NCBI GenBank assembly: GCA_963710815.1
Contig: CAVQCA010000145.1
Location: 1 to 64,000 of the forward strand
Direction: 5' to 3'
From: CAVQCA01 sp963710815
GTDB lineage: Bacteria > Pseudomonadota > Gammaproteobacteria > UBA9214
Length of the DNA stretch: 64,000 nucleotides
A program made the position numbers and the translations under genes. Position 1 is the first letter of the stretch; every line of letters begins with the position of its first letter. Shown here one piece after another: positions 55,612 to 64,000 of the stretch. Under the pieces are notes generated by a model. It was not told the origin of the DNA. It was given only the letters and a program-made list of their open reading frames with translations, and searched no databases.

Positions 55612-55825
55612 ATGGCCACGGAATCCACGGAAGAACACGGAAAAATATTAATTGAATTCACATCTTAATATTGCCATCACTGTCTGGCCTCAGGCCCCTG
55701 GGGTTTAGATTGGGTAATAACTTTGACACTGCATATCCGTGAACCCCATGGTCTTAACATTCTTGAATCTTGATTTTTTGATCAATGTTGATTTTTCCGT
55801 GTTCTTCCGTGGATTCCGTGGCCAT
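55612..55825. repeat. Palindromic intergenic element (214 bp)
   Basis: Left end ATGGCCACGGAATCCACGG, right end GTTCTTCCGTGGATTCCG then TGGCCAT, complementary over about 30 bp. The core of about 140 bp is AT-rich and holds no gene. It accounts for most of the gap between fcl and prsT. Confidence 0.92.
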
Positions 55826-55938
55826 TGAAGTCCTGTCAGGCTCCTCTCTTCTCCTACCGTTCTCATAATCAATGGGTTAAAGTAAAGAATCCAAACGCAT
55901 TCAGGGCCTCGGGCGAGGCGCGATAATGGGAGTAGTTA

Positions 55939-58434
55939 ATGTCCGCTTTCAACAAGAAACTCTGCTTGCCGGTGGTTGTTCTGCTGGTGGTTGCCGTCCT
56001 GGCGGGTTGTGGAGGCGCCAAGGAGCGCAAGGCGAAATATCTCGAGCGCGGCAAGGCCTATTTCGCCGAGGAAAACTACAAAAAGGCGGCAGTGGAGTTC
56101 AAGAACGTCCTGCAGATCGATCCCAAGACGGCGGCGGGGTATTACTATCTCGGGCGGATCGCCGAGCACGACCAGGAATGGCGCAAGGCCTTTGGCTACT
56201 ACGGCAAGGCGGTGGAGCTGGATCCCGAACAGATCGATGCCCGCGTCCGTCTCGGCCGCATCTACCTGATGGCCGGCGATCTGGACAAAGCTTCCGAACA
56301 GGCGGACGAAGTCCTCAAGCGGCAGGCCACCAACGCGGATGCGCAGGTGCTGCGCGCCGCGCTACTGGTGCGGCAGGAAAAGACGGACGAGGCTGTTGCC
56401 CTGCTGCAAAAAGTGCTGAAAGCCACCCCCGGTCATCCCGATGCCTCGATGTTGCTGGCGTCGATTTTCGAGAAACAGGGCAAGCCGGATGACGCCATCC
56501 ATTCGCTCGAGACGGCGGCCAAGGCGCATGCCGACAATGTCGGCTTGCAGCTTCGGCTTGCCCAGGCCTACCTGCAGCACAAGGACAATGCCAGGGCCGA
56601 AGACATCCTGACCGGTCTCGTCAGCAGTCATCCGGATGAATTGAAGTACCGCGTCACCCTGGCCGAGTATTACGCGCAGTTCGGCCAGCAGGAGAAGGCC
56701 GAGCAGGTGCTGCGCGCCGCCATTGCGGCGGATCCCGACGATGCCCGGCGCTACCTGCTGTTGACCGATTTTTTCGACAAGCAGGACGGCAAGGAAAAGG
56801 CGATTGCGGAACTCGAAACGGCGATTGCGGCCAAGCCCGGGCTGACCGAATTGCAATTTGCACTGGCGCGCCTGTATCTGCAGTCGAAACAGCCCGACAA
56901 GGCGGAAAAGGTTTACCGGCGCATCATCGAGCAGCAGGATGTCGCGCCAGAGGGGCTAAAGGCCCGGGATGCCCTGGCGGCCGTGAAGCTGCAGCAGGGG
57001 AAACAGGCCGATGCCAAGAGCCTGATCGCCGAGGTTCTCAAGGAAAATCCGAAGGATATTCAGGCCCTGACACTGCAGGGCCGTATCGCCATGCAGAACA
57101 AGGACTATACGGGCGCGGTGGCGGATTTCCGCGCCGTCCTGAAGGACCAGCCGGATTCGGTTGAAGTGCTCACCCTGCTGGCGGCGGCCCACCAGGCCAA
57201 TGGCGAGAAGGAACTGGCGCTGGATGCACTTAACCGGGCCGTCGAGGCCAAACCGGGGAACGTGGATGCCCGCTTGCGCCTGGCGCAGTACCTTGCCAAT
57301 ACCGGCGCCCTCGCGGCCTCCCTGGAACAGATCAACACGATCCTGAAGGCCAATCCCGCGTCGGTGCCGGGACTGCGGGCCAAGGCGGAGATCCTGGCGC
57401 GACAGGGGCATAGCGCTGAATTAGAGGAGGTGCTGACGAAGCTTGAAAAGGCTTCCCCGGAGACCGGTCTGGGTGCCTTTGGCAAGGGGCGCTTGTACAA
57501 ATCCCAGAAGAAATACCCCGAGGCCGTGGCTGCCTTCGAGGAGGCGCTCTCGCGGGAGCCGGATTCCATCCTCGCCTTGTCCGAGCTGATCACTACCCAA
57601 ATCGCCATGGGCGATACCGATGCGGCGATTACACGACTCAAGGCGCTGCTGGAAAAGGATCCCGCGCACAAGGCCGCGCATGATCTGCTGGGTGTGGTTT
57701 ACATGGCCAGGAAGGATTATCCATTGGCGGAGGCTGAATTCAGCAAACAACTCAAGGTCAACCCGGACAGCAGTGTCGTCTATACACAACTGGCGGAGGC
57801 CAGGCTAAAGCAAGGGAACACGGCGGGTGCCGAACAGGCGATCAAGGACGGTCTTGCCCGGCTGGTGAATGATGAACGCCTCACCCTGGCGCTTGCCAGT
57901 CTGTACTCTCAGCAGGGGAAACTCGACAAGGCGGCAGCGATCCTCCATGAGCGCATGCTCACTTCGCCGGATAATCCCCGCTATGTTCTGGGTTATGCGC
58001 AGGTGCTCGAGCGGCAAGGACACTATGGTGAGGCAATTACAACCTATGAACAGTTCCTGGACAAGACTCCGGACAATGTCCTGGCGACAAACAACCTGGC
58101 CGCGCTGCTGGCGGACCACAAGCAGGACGAACAGAGCCTGAAAAAGGCCAAGGTACTGGCCGACAAACTGGCGGACGCAAAGCAGCCGGCCCTGCTCGAC
58201 ACCCTCGGTTGGGTTGACTATCGCCTGGGGGATTACGGTGATGCGATAAAGGTATTGTCCGGCGTGGTCGCGCAGGCGCCCGACGTGCCGGTATTCAACT
58301 ACCATCTGGGCATGGCTTACCTGAAGCAGGGCAACAAGCAGGAAGCACGGAAATACCTTTCAAAGGCGGTGGGTGAAAAAGACACCTATTTCGGTGTTGA
58401 CGAGGCCCGCAAGGCGTTGGCTGGGTTGAAGTGA
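55939..58434 (+). CDS. prsT: PEP-CTERM system TPR-repeat lipoprotein PrsT
   Basis: 831 residues. Lipoprotein signal peptide ending VLAGCGG (Cys at residue 24), then about 20 TPR-like helical pairs from residue 30 to the end (examples YFAEENYKKAAVEFKNVLQI and GRIAMQNKDYTGAVADFRAV). The length and repeat pattern are those of PrsT, an outer- or inner-membrane-associated scaffold found beside PrsK and PrsR in exosortase/EPS regions. GGGAG precedes the ATG. The function is thought to be assembly or secretion support, not established. Confidence 0.88.
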   Translation: MSAFNKKLCLPVVVLLVVAVLAGCGGAKERKAKYLERGKAYFAEENYKKAAVEFKNVLQIDPKTAAGYYYLGRIAEHDQEWRKAFGYYGKAVELDPEQIDARVRLGRIYLMAGDLDKASEQADEVLKRQATNADAQVLRAALLVRQEKTDEAVALLQKVLKATPGHPDASMLLASIFEKQGKPDDAIHSLETAAKAHADNVGLQLRLAQAYLQHKDNARAEDILTGLVSSHPDELKYRVTLAEYYAQFGQQEKAEQVLRAAIAADPDDARRYLLLTDFFDKQDGKEKAIAELETAIAAKPGLTELQFALARLYLQSKQPDKAEKVYRRIIEQQDVAPEGLKARDALAAVKLQQGKQADAKSLIAEVLKENPKDIQALTLQGRIAMQNKDYTGAVADFRAVLKDQPDSVEVLTLLAAAHQANGEKELALDALNRAVEAKPGNVDARLRLAQYLANTGALAASLEQINTILKANPASVPGLRAKAEILARQGHSAELEEVLTKLEKASPETGLGAFGKGRLYKSQKKYPEAVAAFEEALSREPDSILALSELITTQIAMGDTDAAITRLKALLEKDPAHKAAHDLLGVVYMARKDYPLAEAEFSKQLKVNPDSSVVYTQLAEARLKQGNTAGAEQAIKDGLARLVNDERLTLALASLYSQQGKLDKAAAILHERMLTSPDNPRYVLGYAQVLERQGHYGEAITTYEQFLDKTPDNVLATNNLAALLADHKQDEQSLKKAKVLADKLADAKQPALLDTLGWVDYRLGDYGDAIKVLSGVVAQAPDVPVFNYHLGMAYLKQGNKQEARKYLSKAVGEKDTYFGVDEARKALAGLK

Positions 58435-58448
58435 TTCGCATAGCAGTC

Positions 58449-58881
58449 ATGGCCACGGAATCCACGGAAGAACACGGAAAAATAAATCATTAAGGAGTCC
58501 ACGAACAAGTCATCCACGCGAAAGCTGGGATCCATTAGATCCTGTTTCCCGATCAGGAATGACAGGTTGTGGAATGTAGCGGGAAGAAGTGTGAACAGGC
58601 AGGTCACCTTATTATTGATATCCAGGGAGGGTTACGGAATGCATGAAATCTGAGAAATAAGGCTAGTGAAGTTACAACAATCAATGGTCATTGTTACTAC
58701 CTCCACGAGACGCCATGGTCAGAAAACCATGACCATACCTGTCGAGTTTGTGCCAAAGAAGAACAAACGATATGACCGACGGTATGCACAGCGTATCCTG
58801 CGGTGTTTCGTATATCCTCGACGACTTTTCAGGTTTTACATTTCATGTCTTTCCGTGTACTTCCGTGTGTTCCGTGGCCAT
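58449..58881. repeat. Palindromic element, long form with possible nuclease-gene remnant (433 bp)
   Basis: Ends ATGGCCACGGAATCCACGG and TTCCGTGTGTTCCGTGGCCA, with a right arm less perfect than others. Inside, tccagggaggg at 58621-58631 is followed after 10 bases by an ATG (58641), copying the ribosome-binding leader of the GxxExxY gene (54220-54230). No GxxExxY frame remains, so this may be a decayed nuclease-bearing copy. It ends 20 bp before prsK. Confidence 0.75.
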
Positions 58882-58901
58882 AAAAACCGTGGTCGAATCT
58901 C

Positions 58902-61043
58902 GTGATTAACACCGGCGTCATCGGGTTCTCCACCGGAGCGTTTCTGTTTCTGGTCCTTTCACTCGTGCTGCTGACCGGCCAGCAGGGCCGCTCGCGGAAA
59001 AATGCCCTCAAGTTCGCGGCTATCGCCAGCACGGTCTGGCTTGGCATGTCGGCATTTTCTCTTTATGACAATGTGGCCTTTTTCTCCTATCTGATCGAGC
59101 CGCTGCGCAGTTTCGCCTGGTTGCTGTTCCTCGGCTACGTGATGCTCTCGGCCGTTACCGACACCAGGCTCGCCAATCGCCGTTTCCAGAAGGCGGCCAC
59201 AGTGGTGGCGAGCTACACCGCGCTGCTCATCATGATGGTGGTATACCGTATCTTTTACGGGCCCTATGTCACGAACTTTATGGGCATCGACCTGTTGTAC
59301 GCGGGATTCCTCCTGATGGCCGTAGCCGGACTGGTCATGGTGGAGCAGATCATGCGCAATGCCCACGTCGAGTCCCGGCGCGCCGTCAAATACCTGTGCA
59401 TCGGTCTGGGGAGCATCTTCGCCTACGATTTCTACCTGTACGCCGATGCGCTTCTTTTCCAGAACCTGGATCCCTACTTGTGGGCGGCGCGCGGCTTCGT
59501 CAATGCCATGGCCGTCCCGGTGCTGGCGGTCGCGGTGGCGCGCGACCCCCGTCTGTCCCTCGACATCTTCGTCTCACGTCGTATGGTGTTTCATACGACG
59601 GCCCTGCTGGGCGCCGGCATCTATCTCGTGGCCATGGGCGTGGGCGGGTATTACGTCCACAACTATGGTGGGGAATGGAGTGTTGTCGTCCAGGTCATCT
59701 TTCTGTTCGGCGCCATCCTCGTGCTCCTTGTCCTGCTGTTCTCGGGGCGGGTGCGTGCCAACCTCAGGGTGCTGATCAACAAGCATTTCTTCCACTATAA
59801 GTACGATTACCGCGACGAATGGTTGCGCTTTATCCAGACACTCTCCTCGGGACAGCCGGATGAGCGGCTGCGTGAACGGGCCATCTATTCACTGGCGGAG
59901 ATCATTGACAGCCCGGGCGGCGTACTCTGGATGCGCCAGGCGATGGACCGGTATGCGCCGGTGGCCTGCTGGCAGATGGAGGTGGCGGACGAGGCCGTTA
60001 TCAGCAAGGATCATCCCATGATCCGGTTCATGGCGACGCGCGAGTGGCTGATTGACCTCGATGAATACGAACGCGATCCGGAACTCTATAACAACATCTC
60101 GATACCCGAATGGCTGGAGCACATGCCGCGTGCCTGGCTGGTCGTGCCACTGATCGTCCACGTCCACCTCATCGGTTTCATCGTCCTGGCGCGCTCCCCC
60201 GCCCAGCATCACTTCAACTGGGAAGACTCCGACCTGATCAAGACCGCCGGGCGCCAGGCCGCTGTCCACCTGGCACAGCTGGAGGCCTCCCAGGCGCTGA
60301 CCGAGGCCAGGCAGTTCGAGGTCTGCAACCAGCTCAGCGCCTATGTAATGCATGATCTCAAGAACCTGATCGCGCAGCTTTCCCTGGTGGTGACCAACGC
60401 CGCGAAGCACAAGAACAATCCTCTGTTCATGGAGGATGCGATCAATACGGTCGACCATTCGGTCCAGAAGATGAACCGTCTGCTGACGCATCTGCGCAGC
60501 GATTCCATGCAGGTCCCGGAGACCCAGGACATCGAACTCGCCGCCGTGCTCGCGGAGGTGGTGGAGATGATGTCCAGCGGCAAACCCGTTCCCGTACTGG
60601 ACGTGCAATCGGAGGGTATCCGATTGAAGGCCAACCGCGACCGGTTTGCATCCATCATCGGACATCTGTTACGCAACGCCCAGGATGCGACCCCGGCTGA
60701 TGGCCGGATCAGCGTGCGCCTGTTCCGTCGTTCCGGGTCGGCCATCGTCGAAGTGCAGGACACGGGCACGGGCATGGACAAGGAGTTCATCAGGGACCAT
60801 CTGTTCCGTCCTTTCAGCAGCACCAAGGGCAAATCCGGAATGGGGATCGGCGTGCACGAGTCCCGCGATTACATCCACAAACTCGGCGGGAACATCGAGG
60901 TCATCAGCCGTGTAGGTGAAGGCACCACCTTCAGGGTTCATCTGCCGATTAGCGATGCCAATGAAAATAACGTAGAGTCGAATACGCAAAGTCAGGATAT
61001 TTATCCCAATGGAAACAACCTCAAGGAAATTGCTGGTCATTGA
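58902..61043 (+). CDS. prsK: PEP-CTERM system histidine kinase PrsK
   Basis: 713 residues beginning with GTG. About eight N-terminal membrane segments (residues 1-300), then a GAF-like region, then the kinase: AYVMHDLKNLIAQLSLVV carries the phospho-acceptor His, HLLRNAQDATPADG the N box and EVQDTGTGMDKEF the G1 box, and GMGIGVHESRDY completes the ATPase. Overlaps prsR by 35 bp, the usual pairing of this sensor kinase with its sigma-54 regulator. A repeat lies directly upstream and no Shine-Dalgarno is obvious. Confidence 0.9.
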   Translation: MINTGVIGFSTGAFLFLVLSLVLLTGQQGRSRKNALKFAAIASTVWLGMSAFSLYDNVAFFSYLIEPLRSFAWLLFLGYVMLSAVTDTRLANRRFQKAATVVASYTALLIMMVVYRIFYGPYVTNFMGIDLLYAGFLLMAVAGLVMVEQIMRNAHVESRRAVKYLCIGLGSIFAYDFYLYADALLFQNLDPYLWAARGFVNAMAVPVLAVAVARDPRLSLDIFVSRRMVFHTTALLGAGIYLVAMGVGGYYVHNYGGEWSVVVQVIFLFGAILVLLVLLFSGRVRANLRVLINKHFFHYKYDYRDEWLRFIQTLSSGQPDERLRERAIYSLAEIIDSPGGVLWMRQAMDRYAPVACWQMEVADEAVISKDHPMIRFMATREWLIDLDEYERDPELYNNISIPEWLEHMPRAWLVVPLIVHVHLIGFIVLARSPAQHHFNWEDSDLIKTAGRQAAVHLAQLEASQALTEARQFEVCNQLSAYVMHDLKNLIAQLSLVVTNAAKHKNNPLFMEDAINTVDHSVQKMNRLLTHLRSDSMQVPETQDIELAAVLAEVVEMMSSGKPVPVLDVQSEGIRLKANRDRFASIIGHLLRNAQDATPADGRISVRLFRRSGSAIVEVQDTGTGMDKEFIRDHLFRPFSSTKGKSGMGIGVHESRDYIHKLGGNIEVISRVGEGTTFRVHLPISDANENNVESNTQSQDIYPNGNNLKEIAGH

Positions 61044-62372
61044 AGACGACCCCGGGCTGCAGACCCAGTTGCGCTGGTGTTTCGAGAATTACGAGGTCCT
61101 GATTGCCGGCGACCGGCCAGCCGCGCTGGCCGGAGATGGAACGTCACCAGCCTGCCGTGGTCACCCTGGACCTCGGCCTGCCGCCGGAGGCGGACAGCAC
61201 CAGTGAAGGCTTCAGACTGCTGGAGGAGATCCTGCTCGAGGCGCCCCACACCAAGGTCATCGTGGTGACCGGAAACAATGACCGGGAGAATGCGACCCGC
61301 TCGGTGGCCATGGGCGCCTATGATTTCTTCTACAAGCCGATCGACGCCGATATGCTGGAGCTGATCGTCAACCGGGCCTATCAACTCTATCTGCTGGAAG
61401 AGGAAAACCGCCGCCTGAGCACCAAACAGACAGAGTCCCCGCTCGAGGGCATCATCACGGGCAGTGATGCCATGTTGCAGGTCTGCCGGACGGTGGAGAA
61501 GGTCGCGCCAACGGACGCCACGGTGCTGGTGCTGGGCGACTCAGGTACCGGCAAGGAGCTGCTGGCGAGATCCCTGCACGGACTCAGCGGCCGCCGGGAC
61601 AAGCGTTTCGTGGCCATCAACTGCGCCGCCATCCCCGAGAATCTGCTCGAGAGCGAGCTGTTCGGCTACGAAAAGGGCGCGTTCACAGGTGCCGCCAAGC
61701 AGACGCCGGGCAAGATCGAAACCGCTTCGGGCGGCACCCTGTTTCTGGACGAGGTCGGCGATATGCCCCTGTCGTTGCAGGCCAAGTTGCTGCGGTTTCT
61801 GCAGGAGCGCGTGGTCGAACGGGTGGGCGGGCGCAAGGAGATCCCGGTGGATGTGCGCGTGATCTGCGCCACGCACAAGGACCTGCACGAACTCATCAGC
61901 TCCGGCGGTTTCCGGGAGGACCTTTATTACCGGGTCAGCGAGTTGTCGATCACGATTCCGGCACTGCGTGATCGCGAAGGGGACGCGCTGTTGCTTGCCA
62001 GGGTGTTCCTGGAACGGATCAGCAAGCAACAGGGCAAGAAGGGCTACCGGTTCAGCAAGGATGCCATGGCGGCCATCGAGAACTATGCCTGGCCGGGTAA
62101 TGTGCGGGAGCTGGAAAACCGGGTGAAACGCGCCGTGATCATGGCCGAACACCAGCAGATAAGCGCGCGTGACCTGGAACTCGGCGGCAGCAGTCGCGGA
62201 GGAACTGGCCACGTTCAATCTGCGCGAGATCCGCGATCGCACCGATCGTCAGGCGGTCATGCGCGCCCTGAATCATGTGCGCGGCAAGGTGTCGCAGGCC
62301 GCGGACCTGCTGGGCGTCAGCCGCCCCACCATGTACGACCTGCTGCGCAAGTTCGACATCAAGCCGAAATGA
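61009..62372 (+). CDS. prsR: PEP-CTERM-box sigma-54 response regulator PrsR, two frameshifts
   Basis: Receiver, AAA+ and Fis-type HTH domains. Receiver: KLLVIEDDPGLQTQLRWCF, then after a one-base shift near 61130 VVTLDLGLPPE (phospho-Asp). AAA+: LVLGDSGTGKELLARSLHG (Walker A), ESELFGYEKGAFTGA (GAFTGA sigma-54 contact) and LDEVGDMPLSLQAKLL. A second shift near 62195 joins to FNLREIRDRTDRQAV and the HTH KVSQAADLLGVSRPTMYDLL. The restored length (about 455) is normal. It should activate sigma-54 promoters of EPS/exosortase targets. The stop is immediately followed by a palindromic repeat. Confidence 0.85.
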
Positions 62373-62580
62373 ATGGCCACGGAATCCACGGAAAACACGG
62401 AAAAACATATTTCACCGCAGAGACGCAAAGAACGCAGAGAAAAATATTTAATTTAAAAACGGTCAAGCGACGCATGTTAAAATCGGCGCAGCGAAGTTCA
62501 ACCTGTAGCTCTATGGGTTTTCACATTTAACCTTTTTCGCTTTTTATCTTTCCGTGTTCTTCCGTGGATTCCGTGGCCAT
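62373..62580. repeat. Palindromic intergenic element with nested second-family arm (208 bp)
   Basis: Left end ATGGCCACGGAATCCACGG begins at the base after the prsR stop codon; right end TTCCGTGGATTCCGTGGCCAT. Inside, ttcaccgcagagacgcaaag (from about 62410) is an arm of the other palindrome family seen at 20718-20800, so one element was inserted into another or they share an origin. Confidence 0.9.
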
Positions 62581-62597
62581 TAATGTTTTTCCAATTT

Positions 62598-64000
62598 TCA
62601 CTTCCCAATGGCGCCTTTCAGGTGCGCCAGGAACTCGTCCACGCCGAGGAATCCGACCAGGCGGTAGTCGGTTGCTCACGGCCGTCCGGGCCGAAGAACA
62701 GGATGGCGGGTGGGGCGAACAGGTTGAAATGATTCAGCAGGGCGAGGTCGGCGGCGTCGTTGGCGGTGACATCGGCCTGCAGCAGCGTCACGTCGGCGAG
62801 CGCCTGCCGGACCCGGCGGTCGGAGAAGGTGTAATCCTCCATCTTGACGCAATAGGTGCACCAGTCGGCGTAGAAATCCAGCATCACCGGTTTCCCCCGT
62901 CGGGCGCTTTCCTTTAAGGCGGCATCGAAGTCGGCGACGCTCTTGATGCGCCGGAACGGCAGCGGCTGCGATGCCTGCTTGCCGCCGTCCGTCGCCGCCA
63001 CGCCGGAGATGAGGTTGCGCAGCGGATTGAGCGGGTCGTGCGCGCCGCTGGCGGCGCCCAGCACCAGGATCACGCCGTAGACGAGCATGGCGATACCCAG
63101 GCCTTTCCAGAAGCGGCGCCAGCCGGGCACGTGATCCGGAAGCGGGTCCAGTGCCCCCATGTAGACGGCGGGAATGATCAGCAGCAGGGCCCAGAGCATC
63201 AGCGTGACGGGGCCGGGCAGGATGCGCTCCAGCATCAGGATGGCGACGCCCAGCAGCACAACCCCGAAGACGGCCTTGATGGTGACCATCCAGCCGCCCG
63301 CCTTCGGCAGCAGCTTGCCACCCGAGGTGCAGATCACCAGCAGCGGTGCGCCCATGCCGTTGCCAAGCGCGAACATGGCGAGCGCCCCGTGCAGGTAATC
63401 GCCCGTCTGGCTGCTGTAGAGCAGGGCGCCGATCAGTACCGGCCCGGCGCAGGGGCCGACGATCAGGGCCGACAGCGCGCCCATCACCGCGACGCCGACC
63501 AGCGTCCCGCCCTTCTGACGATGGCTGGTGTGGCTGAGTCTCGCCTGCCAGTGGGCGGGCAACTGCAGGTTGAAGAACCCGAACATGGAGAGCGCCAGCG
63601 TGACGAAGATCAGCGCGAACAGGCTCAGGATCCACGGATTCTGGAAAAACGCCTGTACCCCGGCGCCGACCTGAGCCGAGACCACGCCAATCAGGGCATA
63701 GGTTACCGCCATGGCTTCGACATAGGTCAGGGAAAGCACGAAGGCCCGGGTCGCGGTGATGCTTTCGCCCTGGCCGACGATGATGCTGGAGAGGATCGGT
63801 ATCATCGGGTACATGCAGGCGGTAAAGGCGAGCAGTACGCCGGCGCCGAAGAAAAACAGCACAATCCAGCCGCTGCCGCTTTCCCGGAGGACGCGTGCGA
63901 CATCGTCCTGGCGGGAGGTGACGCCAGCGGAGGTGGCCGGCACCGCGGGCGGGGTCGCGGTCTGTCCGCCAGGAGTCGCCGCGGTCGCCGGCCCGGCAGG
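62598..64000 (-). CDS. dsbD: Thiol:disulfide interchange protein DsbD, C-terminal part, one frameshift near 62675
   Basis: Runs off the right edge; the window holds the linker, the eight-span membrane domain and the thioredoxin domain. LLAFTACMYPMIPILSSII and IVGPCAGPVLIGALLY carry the two membrane cysteines; LDFYADWCTYCVKMEDYTF is the CxxC of the C-terminal domain. The frame ends REQPTTAWSD, but the next frame gives DYRLVGFLGVDEFLAHLKG and stops at 62598, so one base is missing or extra. It passes electrons from cytoplasmic thioredoxin to periplasmic partners such as DsbC or cytochrome maturation proteins. Probably unrelated to the EPS genes. Confidence 0.85.

Noticed and set aside
58666..58905. 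79-codon plus-strand ORF in and beyond the element before prsK
   Set aside because: It reads through the right arm of the palindrome into the prsK start and has no conserved features.
5194..62580. CRISPR array reading of the recurring repeats
   Set aside because: Copies are kilobases apart, palindromic and of unequal length, with no regular spacers and no cas genes.

Overview
The window looks like an envelope and surface-polysaccharide region from a GC-rich proteobacterium. A gammaproteobacterium, or a sulfur-oxidiser related to one, seems most likely. The reasons are the PEP-CTERM/exosortase regulatory trio PrsT-PrsK-PrsR, an exosortase fused to EpsI, an APS kinase resembling the one in Thiobacillus, and dense intergenic palindromic repeats. 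This is inferred from gene content only. No rRNA or tRNA gene and no CRISPR array was seen.

Layout. Bases 1-6.6 kb hold family-4 glycosyltransferases and a methyltransferase, several with broken frames. From 6.7 to 18.1 kb there are mostly minus-strand sugar-modifying genes: two tandem GT-A-like paralogues, a small sialyltransferase-like protein, two 2-oxoglutarate oxygenase paralogues, a KpsC/KpsS-like protein, a methyltransferase, an MsbA-like ABC exporter and a PAPS sulfotransferase. From 18.4 to 27.4 kb lies a lipid-type block: an NTase-like protein, a diacylglycerol/ceramide-type lipid kinase, a metallophosphoesterase, a MobA-like nucleotidyltransferase, a GNAT-fold protein resembling bacterial ceramide synthase, a fatty acyl-AMP ligase and an NAD-dependent reductase. 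An APS kinase with a degenerate sulfurylase domain follows at 27.5 kb. Then come dTDP-rhamnose genes (rfbA, C, D, B) and ugd (29.5-34.6 kb).

From 35 to 49 kb there is a visibly more AT-rich minus-strand assembly block: a second sulfotransferase, a WecG-type transferase, two GT4 enzymes, a Wzy-like polymerase or ligase, a 998-residue three-domain fusion, an NTase, a Wzx flippase and a secreted beta-helix protein. The exosortase, a WecA-like initiator with a truncated copy in front of it, and gmd/fcl for GDP-fucose follow (49-55.6 kb). The window ends with prsT, prsK, prsR and a partial dsbD.

How they fit together: rhamnose, glucuronate and fucose precursors feed a Wzx/Wzy-type pathway that starts on undecaprenyl phosphate. 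Sulfotransferases fed with PAPS, methyltransferases and oxygenases would decorate the product. The lipid block may make a sphingolipid-like or otherwise unusual anchor or membrane lipid; its first enzyme is not in the window.

Two features run through the whole window. One is a family of eleven palindromic intergenic elements whose ends read ATGGCCACGGA...TCCGTGGCCAT; one copy encloses a PD-(D/E)XK-type GxxExxY protein gene. The other is an unusual number of single-base frameshifts in otherwise well-conserved genes, which makes sequencing or assembly error a serious possibility.
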